Shown here in pieces: positions 22,250 to 34,327 of a DNA stretch of 64,000 nucleotides (the stretch's first letter is position 1; every line of letters begins with the position of its first letter). The stretch is from contig ML769560.1 of the NCBI GenBank assembly GCA_009733575.1, positions 65,275 to 129,274 of the forward strand. Direction: 5' to 3'. The notes below the pieces were generated by a model. It ran no database searches and had not been told where the DNA came from. It was given only the letters and a program-made list of their open reading frames with translations. This DNA comes from Gymnopus androsaceus JB14. Taxonomy: Eukaryota; Basidiomycota; Agaricomycetes; Agaricales; Omphalotaceae. The translations under genes were made by a program, and so were the position numbers.

Positions 22250-23460
22250 ATGGGCTCACCTCCAAAACCTTGGGAACGAGCTGGAGCAGTCGCCTCCGCC
22301 TCCGCACCCTCATTACCTTCATCCACCTCTTCAACAACAACAGCAGTTGAACCTGCGATTCCCGATCGACCAACTTCACTTCCTACTACTATTGCACCAG
22401 CAACGTCTCCGTACTCTTATGGCGCTTCACCCTACTCCAGCGCCTCGCCCTACTCTAGAATCGGCTCTTACGGTGGCTATGGTGCAGGCTACGGTGGTGG
22501 ACTCGGCGGTGGACTTGGCGGTGGACTCGGGGGATACGGCGGAGGATACAGCTCTCTTGGTGCAGGCTACGGTTCTTTTGGTGGACTTGGTGCAGGCTAC
22601 GGCGGAGGCTACGGTGGCGGCTATGGTGGTGGCTACGGTGGCTACGGTGGACTAAGCGCTGGTTATGGCGCGCCAGGCTACGGTACAATGATGGGTCCCA
22701 ACGGTCTCCCAGTTCGATGCAGCTGGCAACCCTCTCCCGCCAAGTCTAACTCAAACGCTAGAACACACAACCCAGCACACGTTTGCTCTCCTCCATTCTA
22801 TCGTCGGCACTTTTTCCGGTGTAGCCCAGATGCTCGAAAGTACATTCATGGCTACCCATTCCTCATTCTTTGCCATGGTCGGGGTCATTGACCAAGTTCG
22901 GCCAGCTTCGTAACGCACTAGGCAGTGTCTTGGGCTTATTTGGCTTGGTTCGCTGGATGCGTGAATTACTTACTGGTCAGCCACACCAGAATCCAATGGC
23001 AGGTGAATTCCGTCAATTCGCTGTCAACGGCACTAGACCAGGTCCTCCACCTCCACGACCCAGCAGGAAACCGCTTATTATATTCCTTCTCGCTATATTT
23101 GGTATTCCGTACGCCATGACCAAGCTTGTTAGAATACTTGCTGCCAGAGCCGAAGCCCAGGCTCAGGCACCAGCACAAGCTCCAGGTCAGCTAACTGCTC
23201 CCCTCGATCCTTCCACTCTTACTTTCGCCCGAGCTCTCTACCCATTCACACCGACCAACCCCTCCGAACTATCCTTAAAGGAAAACGAAATCGTTGCCAT
23301 CATGGGTAAATGGGATCAAGCAAGAGCTCTCGAGGTCGATCCCCGTATAGAACTAGAGGTTGAAGCCGAATGGTGGAAAGGTAGAACACGCGACGGAAGG
23401 GAGGGTTGGTTCCCGAGGAAATGGGTAGAGGTCCTTCATCGGAAAAAGGTTGTAGATTAG
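22250..23460 (+). CDS. PEX13: Peroxin 13 (PEX13), apparent single-base frameshifts
   Basis: This is a peroxisomal membrane docking protein for PEX5 and PEX14. Start MGSPPKPWERAG is the family's usual opening. Residues about 60-150 are a Gly/Tyr-rich tract (YGGGYGG-type, 22470-22680). A conserved block follows in the +1 frame (LTQTLEHTTQ, LLHSIVGTFSGVAQMLEST, MATHSSFFAMVGVIDQ), then FGQLRNALGSVLGLFGLVRW in a third frame. A membrane segment KPLIIFLLAIFGIPYAM precedes the C-terminal SH3 domain (ARALYPFTPTNPSELSLKENEIV, WWKGRTRDGREGWFPRKWVEVL). The frame changes near 22712 and 22894 each equal one extra base. No phase-compatible introns explain them, so sequencing error or a broken allele is likely. 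The rest is well conserved. Confidence 0.9.
22470..22683 (+). repeat. Gly/Tyr-rich coding repeat in PEX13
   Basis: Imperfect GGTGGACTCGGC and GGCTACGGTGGC units encode YGGGYGG runs. The repeat is also open in the other two plus frames and on the minus strand, which creates spurious His/Arg-rich ORFs. Confidence 0.8.
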
Positions 23461-23872
23461 CTCTCTCTCTTTCTTTGTATTATGTTTTCGCTGTACTTTT
23501 TCATGCTTATATTCTTGTCAATGCAGTAAAAGTGGTCTTGGCCCCTGAAGGTTTCTAGAGTTCTGAAACAACAAAAAGAAAACGCATATGATGTGCACTG
23601 TGGCAGGTTTCATAAGTTTTATCTTGCGTATCGTGAAATTATCGTGAAATTAAGTGTTGTACATATTTTTTTGAGAATGAGTTGGATGTAATTGAGTCAT
23701 TGGACAGTGATACGAGTTCATTTATTTCCATTGATGGATCTACAGTAATTCAAGTAAATATTTTATGATGGAGATGGAATTGGTTTATTCATCAATGAAC
23801 ATTAAGTAATGGGCAAACTTGAAGTTTGGTGCTCCAGGACCCACAGCGAAGCAACTGAATTTTTAAGGTGGA
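23461..23872. other. 3' intergenic region between convergent genes
   Basis: AT-rich sequence with a duplicated ATCGTGAAATTA motif at about 23627-23655. No gene is supported. It is the shared 3' flank of PEX13 and the membrane protein gene. Confidence 0.5.
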
Positions 23873-25203
23873 AGCTCGCTGCTCTCAGGCTCATCATGGT
23901 AATTTCTTTTCAATCGAACCAAGACAGCAATTGCTACTGGATTCAAACCCTTCAAATGGTCCAAAGATGAGTAAAGGATGTTTCAGAATATAGAATTTGC
24001 TTCGACGTACAGCTGCATATACATAGAGAATAACCAGGAAATTGGTGGCTTTATCAAGCGGTGAGCCTGTGGCAACATGGGCATTCAATGCTTCAAAAAT
24101 GACATTCAATAGCTTGCATATAATCTCAGTTTCTTGTGCTTTGAAGAGCCTTAGAAATGACAAACCTGGATGAAACCAAAAATTGCTCCTGATTCAACAA
24201 GAAGTAGAAAAATTGCTGCCACTTGTGTTTTCTGGTTGCGGAATGAGATTATTTGCATTGATTGATGATGTTTCCTAAATTAATTGCATATGGCTGGAAG
24301 AGCTGGAGTTTAAGGCAATGCTTACCATCCCTGATAACCAATTGCAAGTGTTGCTACAACATTCACTAGCAAGGAACATAAAATTTTTACACAATCCAGG
24401 GTGTTGGTTGTAGCTTTCAATACTGCCAGAGTATTCTCACTGCTGGGAATAGCAACAGCAAAAGTAAGACCTAAATTATGTCAATTTCAATCTTTGCAAA
24501 AGACATAGTAATCAAAGATCTTACCTATGTCTACCAACATCAAGATGGCCAAAGCACAATGAAAACCCCTATTCCTTGGCCAAATTACCCAAGCTACCCA
24601 AACAACAAATGCATCAGCAATGAGAACCTGAAGTATCCATGAGCATTATTGTGATTAGCAAATGATTAGAACAAGATTAGAGCCTCAGCACTTACACTCA
24701 GATTGACAGTCCATGTCTCACAAATAGCTGCCCCTACCAACATTGATTGTGTGCTAGCGGCTATTTCTTGAACCATGAGGCCTCCAGGAAGTACCTTCAT
24801 TAGTTCAAACTCCACAAGGACCAGTGGTACCATTAGATAGCCAATGAAGAAGAGGACTGTCATGAGAAAGGAAGCCACAAGAAGTGTAATCATGACTTGA
24901 TTTGCCCGCCCATTCCTCTTTTTAGTGCTGAAGCATGCGAAAATGTAAAAATGTAACAGGTTCAGGGCTTAGATATGCCACCTACATGACAATATGCATA
25001 CAAATGCCAAATGCCAATAGGTACAGTCCTAAAAAAAACAAAGGTGAGAATTACCCCTCAAGTAGTACAAATTGTACAATACACTCCATACCATTGAGTA
25101 CACCCACAAATATTAGGGTATAAGCATTTTCAAAGACTGCAAAGCCAAGAGCTGCTATTTCAAATTCCACCTGTTCTTCAAGTTCAACTTGAAGTTGGGT
25201 CAT
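23873..25203 (-). CDS. Putative multi-pass membrane protein of unknown function
   Basis: The start MTQLQVELEEQVEFEIAALG leads into a first hydrophobic helix (FAVFENAYTLIFVGVLNG). Further exons give VMITLLVASFLMTVLFFIGYLMVPLVLVE, then VLIADAFVVWVAWVIWPRNRG with FHCALAILMLVDIG, then LTFAVAIPSSENTL and LDCVKILCSLLVNVVATLAIGY. This pattern of about seven helices with a WPRNR loop matches an Agaricomycete family of unassigned membrane proteins. I know no function for it. Introns are short. The C-terminal part is unsure: one frame reaches LKRNYHDEPESSELPP and a stop at 23873 but contains an in-frame TGA near 23984. Gene or recent pseudogene are both possible. Confidence 0.5.
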
Positions 25204-25826
25204 GATGAGGAGTTGAGTTGGAACGTTGTACAGGTGATACTGGACTGGTATTTATACAATTTCTCGCTGTACTTGATTATCATTATTCTGATTGATGTTA
25301 TCCTAACCATAATAGGTTTGGTTGCAACTGCAATAAACCCCCAAAATTTAACTCTTCATGCCCTGAGCTTACTTTTTCTCCTCTATCTTACCTCTGTCGC
25401 TATAATATAAACACCGTCGAACCAGTCTCATGTTTAAACTTCCTTTGTTCTTCTACCTCTTGTTATCTCTGCTCGCACAGGAAACAACTTACCGTAAGTT
25501 CGCCGGGGTTACGTGAACTTACAACGCCACCCGAATTTCATCATCTTAGCGTTTTTTATAGTCCACGGTAACTGTGTCATTGTTAAGTGCTATACCAGTG
25601 TGTAAGTACATTCACAGTACTTATTTCCTGGACTCCGTGCCGTCTTTCAAATCCTATTCTAAATTCACGCCAGGCTTTCCAATATGGCTCCGGTGAGCCT
25701 CCTCCTCGACAGCAGAATTGACATCGAAGCTGCTCACAGCAATCTGTTGTGGCTTGTTCATCCATGGATCAATCATCAACACGATCAAGAGCTACGGAGA
25801 ACAGTTGGCAGATATATAGACTCGAG
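25204..25826. other. Intergenic with a small inverted repeat
   Basis: GTAAGTTC and GAACTTAC arms form an 8-bp hairpin at about 25495-25523. Open frames on both strands show no family. The region is upstream of the membrane protein gene. Confidence 0.35.
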
Positions 25827-25921
25827 CCAGTCGCCGTAGTGGATGCAAGACGTTTGATGATGAGTCCATCGAACGCGGCGACTGGTTTTTAATCCGGCTT
25901 AGTCGGCTTTTTTCGCCGACT
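25827..25921. other. Tandem stem-loops followed by T-runs, possible structured RNA
   Basis: The outer arms CCAGTCGCCG (25827-25836) and CGGCGACTGG (25876-25885) are exact complements. Inside lie CGTTTGATG (25851-25859) and CATCGAACG (25867-25875), complementary with one G:U pair and a 7-nt loop. TTTTT follows at once. A second hairpin, AGTCGGC/GCCGACT around TTTTTTC, is at 25901-25921. Polarity is unknown. It could be a structured RNA, a terminator-like element or the remnant of a small inverted-repeat element. Confidence 0.45.
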
Positions 25922-26159
25922 TCAACAAAAATTCCAAGCATCGATTTTTCAAATTCATGGGTCCAAGATTCTGAATAGACAGTTCTGTGCAGATTTGTTC
26001 ACTTAATTGTCTTTATCTGAATATCCTGAGAAATGAGTTCGCTAGACTAATTACTTTGAACCGACTGTACTCGTACAGAGTCGTACAGTGTCACCAGATG
26101 ACGCACTTGAGCGCTTGGCGAAAGTGGAACATGAGGGAACATGAACAAGCTTCTACTTG

Positions 26160-26440
26160 GCAACTACTTGGTTTCTTTGCCCCGGGGTGCGCATAATGAA
26201 TGGTCATGCATTCTGACAAGCTGTCTCTCCCAGCTAGCTTCTTGGTTCCTAGTTGTAGCATCCATAGAAACTGCTGCAGAGAACAGTGAGGGTGAAGATG
26301 GAGTAGTAGTCTCCTGAAAGCAGAGTATCAAGTCGATCAATAAATTCAATGATGAATGAAACAAGGAGGACTGAGCTTCCTACTAGTCTTTCACATAGGG
26401 AGCATAGTATAAAACCAAAGGCAAACCAAAACATCAAACG
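26160..26440 (-). other. Hydrophobic minus-strand frames, doubtful gene fragment
   Basis: A minus-strand frame (26249-26437) reads GFILCSLCERLVGSSVLLVSF, hydrophobic like a membrane helix pair. It has no clear start, splice pattern or family. It may be a fragment of a membrane-protein gene like the one at 23873-25203. Confidence 0.25.
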
Positions 26441-26648
26441 TTAAAGCAAAAGTGAGTGAGCAAGCAAGAACTGAACAGGAATGGAAGGATGTGCATACTA
26501 GTCTTACTGGCAGAGTCTTGCATACCAGGGGCATTCACCATGGCCCATCTGAGATACATTCATCTCACCTTGAACATCACCTTGCGAATTGACATAGCAG
26601 ATCTAATTGAAGCTGAATTGAAGTTTCAAAGGGACCTAATATTGCTCA

Positions 26649-27309
26649 CTTATGAAACAACTTCTGACAACCGAGGAGGCTACCTTCGTTTACCTTCGTC
26701 AAGATAAATTAAAGAACCAAGTGGACGACAGTGACACCGGTCTCCTTCAGTCATTCCGAGCCTCTGGCCCAAAGAAAACTCAGGCTACTTACAAGCTCAA
26801 GCTTGGAACTGATTACAGTCATTTATCGAATTCTTCGAATGAAGCAAGTGCCAGTGTATTACTGTATCAATAACTACGACATTACTGATAATTTGAGTTA
26901 TTACGCACGGCTTATTTGAGGTAAGTAGTCGCCTTGAACAGCCCGAGCTCGATACTGGATCCAATACTCTTTTTTTGTGTTAAGTTTTCGCTTCATTTTT
27001 TTCGTGCTTGGTCAAAGCTGATAACATCGCTCGGTTATGGACAACTTCCGAGGAACGAGGAGGGCTTCGTCAAAATAGTTTAAAGATCATAATCTGTGAT
27101 TGACAGCGAAAGCAGTCAGTCCAAACCTCTGGCTCACGGAAGCTTCAACTACAGAGCTCGAGCTTGCCAACTACAGTCGTCTATCAATAACTACGAATCA
27201 CTGATAATTTGAGTTATTACGCGCAGCTTAATGCTTGAGGTAAATAGTAGTCGCGAACGGGAAGTGACTTGCTATACAACTTCGAAGCTCGATATCGAAT
27301 CCAATAGGA
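26649..27309. repeat. Diverged direct repeat, two units
   Basis: Unit A (about 26649-26966) and unit B (about 27033-27309) share ordered blocks: ACAACTTCCGAGGA-like sequence, CTTCGTCAA, CCTCTGGC, AACTACAGTC-like sequence, then the best block CAATAACTACGA...ACTGATAATTTGAGTTATTACGC and TGAGGTAARTAGT, ending CTCGATA...CCAATA. The identity type is unknown. They could be diverged LTR or MITE copies. No terminal inverted repeats were found. Confidence 0.55.
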
Positions 27310-29148
27310 TCAGCCGTCCTCTATTCAATATATATACCAACCACCACATCCAGGCCAAAAATTTGACAGTCTGACTGAAAAACCCAAGAACAATTTCTAG
27401 ATGTAACAAGCTCGTTGACTTGAGTTAACTATAGGCTAAAGCCTTACTCGTCGCGAGCTTGGAAGAGACTATAAAGAAGAAAGCAAAGTAATGCTTTACA
27501 GTGGATAAGAAGAGTTGCCCGCACAGATTCACATCTGAGAGCAGGACGATGCGGTGATATCGGTCGGGCCTAGATCGCCTCAGGCTGCACTAAGCTCTGG
27601 TAACGAAACTTTTCCGCAACTTGCTCGTATACTCAGCTGTACTGTATAGGCTTTACTCGACTCAGAAGAGACAGCAAAGCCTGTCCTAGCCTGAGCCCCC
27701 TCTCCAAACCCGAAGGGTGAGCACCGCCAATCGTTTGGTCGTTTGGCCCAAAGCATCGAAGGGAATCCGAAAAACCTCCGATTCCGAGTCCGAGCGCAAT
27801 GTTAGTAACATGTTTCGAAATTCGGACCTACTGCACGGAGCGAAGCATATGCATTGACGCCGACACTGGACAGAGAACCAGACGGAGCATTGGTAAGTAA
27901 GGGGAAAAGGAGAAAAACGTCTGAGAGCCCTCCAGGAAGATGCGGTGATATCGGTACTAAGAGGAAGAGTGAAATCTCTTCCTCAAGCTTATAGACTTGG
28001 CGTATAGCTAGCTATAAGCGTACCCCATCCCGAGTATAACAGAAATGAAGGAACAAAAAAGAAGAAAGCACACTGAGTCTGTAACCCGAGCTTGATTGAT
28101 TCCCAACGTTCGAAGGATTGGAGGCCTCCGTCTCAATGCTCAAACCCGTTGGGGATCCAACCTATAAGCCGAAACGCAAATTTAGATCCAAAGACAGAGA
28201 CGCGAAAAGGAGGAGAACTTCAGATTGAAATCAAGAATTGTTTACCGACGTCGGAGCGCATTCCACTCGGTTGTCCCAAGAGTCAAAACACCACAGTGAG
28301 ATGAAGCCGAGCAATCTTGACACCCATCGCACTCCGCATTATACTGGCTGCTAATAGTAATAGTAAGCATTGAAGCACCAAGCCCTGCGCGCCAATCGGA
28401 AACCTTGGTCTTTCAAGCATGAGCCAAATCCACCATCCAGGACCACCGCATAATGCACGAAACCAGCCAGTGCAAGCTTACTCGCAACATAAAGGATGAG
28501 ATACAAGATCTGAGCGCATCGAGGTTGACATTGGAAGTGTTCGTGATGAGATTAGCAAAAGACCTGCAAGAGACTGAGAAAGGAACGCGTAGATGAGGTT
28601 TTGGGGAATCCAAGGAAATAAACACATTCCATTTGTCGGTTGCCCGAGGTTGGACCATTCCCGATCTCCGCCATCGCCAGTCGTATGGGAAGGAGGTGCA
28701 GAACCAGGGAGAAAAGATATAATCAATTTGACAATGACAATGAAGAGGGACGACGTTTGAAGTGACATTAACTATAGTAACGATGGCGTGTGCGGGAAGC
28801 GGTAAGCAGGAAGCGTGAAAGGAAAAAGCGAGGATATAGGTACGTGGATAGGTAGAAGACCAAGACCATTACCATTAGTACTAGTAGTAGTACAACCGTG
28901 ACTCAACAACCCCCCCAACAATGAACAATGAACAAAGACTCCCTCCGTCCTTGAAGACAGACAAATGTGGTAAGTGCCACGAGAAGAAAAAAAAAGTAGA
29001 AGAGACTAGGTATTGAAGAAAATCCTATCCAGCGAGAGAATGTATGTAAAATGAATCGGGTACAAGTAAAGTAGAGGCATGCCATGACAAGATATACACC
29101 ATAAATAGAATATAATTCGCACAGGCGTCGTCGAGGGAAATAGGACGT
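27310..29148. other. Gene-poor interval downstream of the G-alpha gene
   Basis: No gene is confidently supported. A minus-strand frame at 28478-28768 starts with a hydrophobic, signal-like stretch (LFIVIVKLIISFLPGSAPP) but continues without recognisable features. A 17-bp sequence GATGCGGTGATATCGGT occurs twice, at 27548-27564 and 27939-27955. The last part is the 3' flank of the G-alpha gene. Confidence 0.35.
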
Positions 29149-30716
29149 CTATAGCAACCCACACTCCCTCAGGTGAATCTGGAGGAGAATATCTTGAATG
29201 GCGCTTAGCACGACTGTTTGTTCAAGTGACAGGCGATGCATCGCAGGCGGAAGACGAGAAGGGAAGAGAAAAAAGACACATGAAACGTCAGACGAGAATC
29301 AAATAAGGTAACCGACAACGAACGTACATTTGATTTGTTGAGTGTCAGTCGCACAAGTATAGTGCGCGTATATTTGTTTTGTAGCCGCGCTCTGATTCAG
29401 GCTCACGAATCGGTGAAGCAGGTATTCGCAAGCAGCATCGTAATTGTCGCCGCCATTGTAGTCAGGGAAGTAGTCGCCTAGAGGAGTCAAAGCGATTAAT
29501 AAACCGTCGTGGATACGAATTCAGGGGCAGGGGAGATGGAGACGGTTCGGGAGCAGAGTGCGTAGAGGAGGCGGGACAGATAGGGGAAAAAGCCAACGCG
29601 AACCCACCTAGCGGCGACCGAGGGAGCTTCTCGGCAAAAAGATCAATCTTGTTTAAGAACAGGATCTAAAAAGCGAGGAGTTTAGAGAGAGAACCAATAG
29701 GTAAATGAAAGCTTACAATTGACGTCTTGACAAACCATCTTGAATTACATATCGAATCGAAAAGCGTTAACGCCTCTTGCATACGGTTCTAGAAGAGACA
29801 AGGTTGAAGCTCAAGGTTAAGCATTAAGAGGGAGAAGGACATACCACACTCTCATCCTCGTACAACATCTGATCATACTCGGACAAACTGACCAAAAAGA
29901 CCAACGCAGTGACATTCTCAAAACAATGAATCCACTTCTTTCGCTCTGATCGCTGACCTCCGACATCGAACAGCTTGTATGTGAGTTCGCCGACTTTGAA
30001 GGTGGTCTCAGTGATACCAGTGGTCTTGACACGAGAACGAAGAATATCCTGGTCGGTAGGCATGTATCCTGGTCCTGACATACGGTCGATAGAATTGAAG
30101 TAGTAGACGGCCGAGTCGTTGAGTTGGAACTCGCGGGAACGACGAACAGCTTCCTTGACGCCAGGATCTTTCCAAAGGGAGCGGATAGCATCAGCAACGT
30201 CCCGAGGAAGGACGTCGACTTCGATCTGCATTGGAAGAGCAAGGATAGTAGCACGACGAGCATCGTTCTGAGGGGTCAAAGCGAGGTCCAATTGAGGTAG
30301 AGCGTCGAGAATGGCACTGGGAAAAAAAATCAACTAGGGTCAAATGAAAAATTAGGAGCCGGGCGTACCGCATGGATTGGATAGTGTTGGAAAAGATGAT
30401 TTCCTTGTAAGATTCCCGTTCTTGGTCGTTGTAGCCTCCGTGGTGAATAAGCTTCATTTGCTTCAACACTGTTGACTGGAATCCAAGTCAGGAGCTGAAG
30501 GAAAAGTAAAATTGCTGCGACATACCTTTCCGGATTCACCGGCTCCAAGCAAGAGCATTTTAATCTCATTCTTCGCCATCATACGGTCTCTCTTGAGCTG
30601 GTTCTCAATCTCATCGTTTCCTACAAGTCCAATTGAATAAGGTCTCAGGCTGAACAAGAGGAATACTCACTGGCTTTAGCCTCATCGTCGACTCCAGAAG
30701 ATTGAACGCAACCCAT
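29149..30716 (-). CDS. Heterotrimeric G-protein alpha subunit
   Basis: This is a GTPase that couples seven-helix receptors such as pheromone and nutrient receptors to downstream signalling at the plasma membrane. Start MGCVQSSG gives the N-myristoylation Gly2 and palmitoylation Cys3. G1 is [17 protein letters not shown], split by an intron. The switch I region is [12 protein letters not shown]3 is [13 protein letters not shown]4 is [11 protein letters not shown], and G5 is CATDT. The end IHLRECGLL has Cys at -4 as in the Gi-like class. All exons join in frame through about six short introns, and length is close to the usual 353 residues. Agaricomycetes carry several paralogues, and I cannot say which this is. 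Confidence 0.96.
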
Positions 30717-32737
30717 TATTTCAATGTAGGTCGGATAGTAGAAGATAAAGAAGAAGAAAGGAACGACGGGTGTTGCAACACAGGCAAAGTATGTAAAGGG
30801 GAAAGACCAAGCGCGAATATGAATTCCTTTTGCTTTTATTTGGGCAGTTGGTCAGCCAGTGATCGTGCCGTAATTATGCCGATGATTTTCGCACAATGCA
30901 AAAGGGTCTTCCTCCTATAAAAACTGCGAACCGCTAGATATGCTCCTGAGTAGGTCGACTGTTCGAGGGCAAAGGCAGAACTGCTATCCACGAAACAGCC
31001 TTTTCTTTTGTATGCATGCATGTTCTTTATCATTCGTTTGACGTTACTATGGTGATTTACTCATGAACTCTCAATATGGCTACCTATATTCTGACTCTTG
31101 TATGTTATGAGCGAAGAAAAAAAAGTTCAAAAGAGCACTTTGTTTCGATGCAGACCGAGAATCGCTATTTTCCTCTTGCACTCCGTTCCGGCTGGAGAAA
31201 CGGGCATAGCTCTTGTCACGATCCCGCATGTATGTATGTAGCATGTCTCCTGTCTCAGTGTCTGATCGTCTCCAGAAACGTCCTTTACTCAATCGTTCCG
31301 AAACTCCATCCCAGTGCTGCAGGCAAAGAAACGTGCCCCCGAAAGTGATCAAAGCGTACCATCTCTGGTAAGAAACCAGACTCCAATGGATACTTACATC
31401 TCCATGATTCATGCTGCAACTTGGCGAATTACTCCAAGTTCTTCTAAATGTTCCCAGAGTCTATTCCGCATTCAATCAAAGATTCAGATGATAGTCTGGA
31501 TGATGTTGATGTAGAATGTTCTCTGCTGCCAGTGCTGGTTGCGCTCCACATGCTGCTCAGCGCTCATGACCATACACATTGGCTCTGCGGCAGCTTGACT
31601 CGACGGATGTATGGTATTGGTAAGTAACTAGATGATGAACAATCCAGTGAGTATGTCTTCGTCAATAAACCATCGTCCTTCTTCTCCTGGAATGCTCCTC
31701 GGAGTCTTCATTCATCTTGACTCATGAATGAATCGCGCCGGCTTAACCTCCCATTCAGATAATCACTGTTGGACCCTAGTAAACCAATTCTCGATCTTCA
31801 CCACATTACCTCTCCACTAACACTACGCCACCTGCTCGGAGGTATTCTTTATACCTGGGTTTCCCGACCCGCGTTCATTTTTCCTTATCAAGCCTTATTA
31901 TATACCGTACATCCAGTACGATAATTCCAGATCTTCATTCATAAATCTGATTATCCACAGCACGCATACATTGATATCCACCTTATTGCATCCATAGCAA
32001 AGCTCCCATCCACGTAAGTCCGACACCTCGAAATCTTGGGATCTAGTCCACTCAAACAGACTTATGACATCTCCAAACTTCCAAAGCCCGCCTCCACCTC
32101 GATATCCTGTGCACACGATGCAGTTGCGGGGCACCGGTCGAGTATTCCTCGCTCTATCTGCAATTTGAGGAATAAGTGATAATTCCTCAGTAAGTAAACC
32201 TTCACAAGTAAACCCTGAAATCTACGCTCATCCCGGACTCCAGCCCGTCTATGTCTTCCGGGCAGTGTGTGCTTCCTCCGCGACTTGGTAAGTAGCGGGA
32301 ACTTGATACACTCCGATTCGGCACAACGTTATTCCTCCGAGTCCATCTTCCGGACCACATTCAATTCTCAGAAAGTATCAGGTCTGTAGGAACAGGCTCG
32401 GAACTAACATTAGCCAATACAGTGTCCGGGCTGCTCTCAATGTTATTTGATGCTATTCAGCGACCAACGCCACGACAATGGCAAAGGTTAAATCTCATTC
32501 TATTTGAGCCGCCGGTTACAAAACACTGCACTGGGCTTGATTCAGCTAAAGCAAAGCAAATTCTTCCGAGCCATGGGTAAAACATCAAAATCATTTTTAA
32601 TTCTCTTCAGCCCTCATATCTTCCCATTCGAACAACATTTCCCCCATCCACACATTATGGTCAACTTGTTCTTCGTTTGCAGGACTCTCTGCCATGATGA
32701 TATCCTCAATCAACATATCTGCAGAACAAGAACCGAG
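30717..32737. other. Long intergenic region
   Basis: This holds the promoter of the G-alpha gene and about 1.5 kb without a supportable gene. Open frames on both strands lack family features. Pieces near 31650-32480 are rich in GGTAAGTA-like sequences but give no coherent exons. Confidence 0.4.
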
Positions 32738-33798
32738 TCAGCAAACGATAACCATAAAAGCAACCCGTCTACCTTTGTTAGCTGGCATTAACACAAGCCA
32801 AAGTAACCTGTCCGTCGCCCAACTCTCCCATTCAGCTTCTTTTGGCAATTCTAGGCGAGCTTTCCTTCCGTGCCCACCAATATGTCTCCTGCGCCTTTCT
32901 GCTCGTTCCATCGCTTTCGCACCAGCGCTTCTCCCGCTAGACTGATTATCATTTTCAGGAGGATTGGACATCCCAGCTTCCTGGAACCTTGCCATCGCTC
33001 TCTTACGTTCTTCCTCTTTCTTTGCTGCTACACTGGGTGGAGGTGGGCCTGATCCGTTACTAGACAAGATGAAAGGTAACGTCCGTCCCTCTACCAAGGC
33101 CTGCCTGCGCTGTCCTATCGGCGCATACACATTGTTCTTATTCTTATTCTTGTCCGATTTGGCGACCTGCCTTATAATAAGACCTGCAATAGGCATGTAT
33201 CGGGCGACAGTGAGAGCTCCACGACCGACTTTCTTCATTGTGTCGTTGGACTTTTGTGGAGGGCCGAGAAGGAGGAGGAGAGCGGATGTAGTACACAGAC
33301 GGGCTGCAAGCCCTCGGTGTTTGAATATATGGGTGTTGGCATATCGGAGGTAGTGCTCTGTAAGTGACTTTGAGAGAGTAATGGTGCGGGTGTTGGTTTG
33401 GTGATTGTGGTTAATTTGGATTGATGTTTCTGGGAGGCTTGCCCAGTGGTACGGGCTTTGATATATACATGGATTAGCTGGATGGCCTTGAGATAGAATA
33501 TGGAATACACATACACATAACCAAGAATTGAGCCAGCTGCACCGACTACATGCAGCGGAGGGCTCGCAGACATAGCCAAATTGAGACCATCGATGAAAGT
33601 TGACATAACCTGTTGGGTGAGTCCGACCTCCAGCAAAGCCGGGCCATATCCTCTTGCGAAATTCGCCTCCGATTCAGAGTTGCAAGCTTCCAGCTGTGGG
33701 ATAGCGAGAATATCATGCCCTTGATGAAGTCCGTTACGAGAAGTAGGGACTTGGAGATGCGTTTGGATCAGGATGTCTGCGTCGTGCTGAGATGACAT
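32738..33798 (-). CDS. Agaricomycete orphan protein of unknown function
   Basis: The N-terminal part (33798 downward) starts MSSQHDADILIQTHLQ and contains FIDGLNLAMSASPPLHVVGAAGSILG. This DGLNLAxxxSPPLxVV block heads a family of uncharacterised fungal proteins that I have seen in mushroom genomes. A second part (33238-32738) has KKVGRGALTVARYMPIAGLIIRQVAKSDK, a low-complexity Lys/Arg/Glu-rich middle, and WESWATDRLLWLVLMPAN. That resembles the family's C-terminal TDRxLWxVVMN-type ending. An intron of roughly 150-250 bp must join them; I could not fix its borders, nor the exact C-terminus. Likely intracellular, perhaps membrane-associated. Confidence 0.55.
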
Positions 33799-34327
33799 GA
33801 GTGGTACTAAGTAGAAGATGTTTATCGATGACCTCTATGAGCCTCTATGAATGCTTTCGAAGCCCCATATTTATACTTAGCTCTAAAATTTAAAAAGATA
33901 TTTGCTGTGAGTGTGCTCCGACGGAACTCTTGGGAAGCTCCGTCGCATTCCCGACTCGTTTGTATGTAGATCATTATTGCTGTAAAGGCTAAACCAGGCT
34001 AAACTCACGTCTCTAGCCGAAATCTCAAGCCTAGACTGATCTCAAGAGTAACCTGAGGATGATAGCATCTCATGCGCTGGATAAATCCTTACAGATTTGC
34101 GCATACTTATTCAATGACTGCACCAATGGTAGAAGTGGGATGTAAAACGAAGATCATAAATGTCTTGGCTATGTCTTAATTGATTCGTAGCAAAATGATG
34201 GCGAGTCTTCGTGTACTCGAGTCATTACAGTATTAAGTATGATAGATAATAACTTTGCGATTGTCCAAACATCTCGGATTTGTGGCTGTTAAGTATACTC
34301 CGTTGACCACCTCAGCCACTGATTCAT
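33799..34327. other. Intergenic region
   Basis: AT-rich sequence with no open frame of note. It holds the promoter of the orphan gene (minus) and the 3' end of the secreted protein gene. Confidence 0.5.

Noticed and set aside
22185..22688. Long open frames in other phases and on the minus strand (His/Arg-rich)
   Set aside because: They are shadows of the Gly/Tyr coding repeat of PEX13.
25851..25885. Hammerhead-ribozyme-like GATGATGAG...CGAACG
   Set aside because: The CTGATGA core is imperfect (A for the required C) and stem II would have only one base pair; nested hairpins explain the sequence better.
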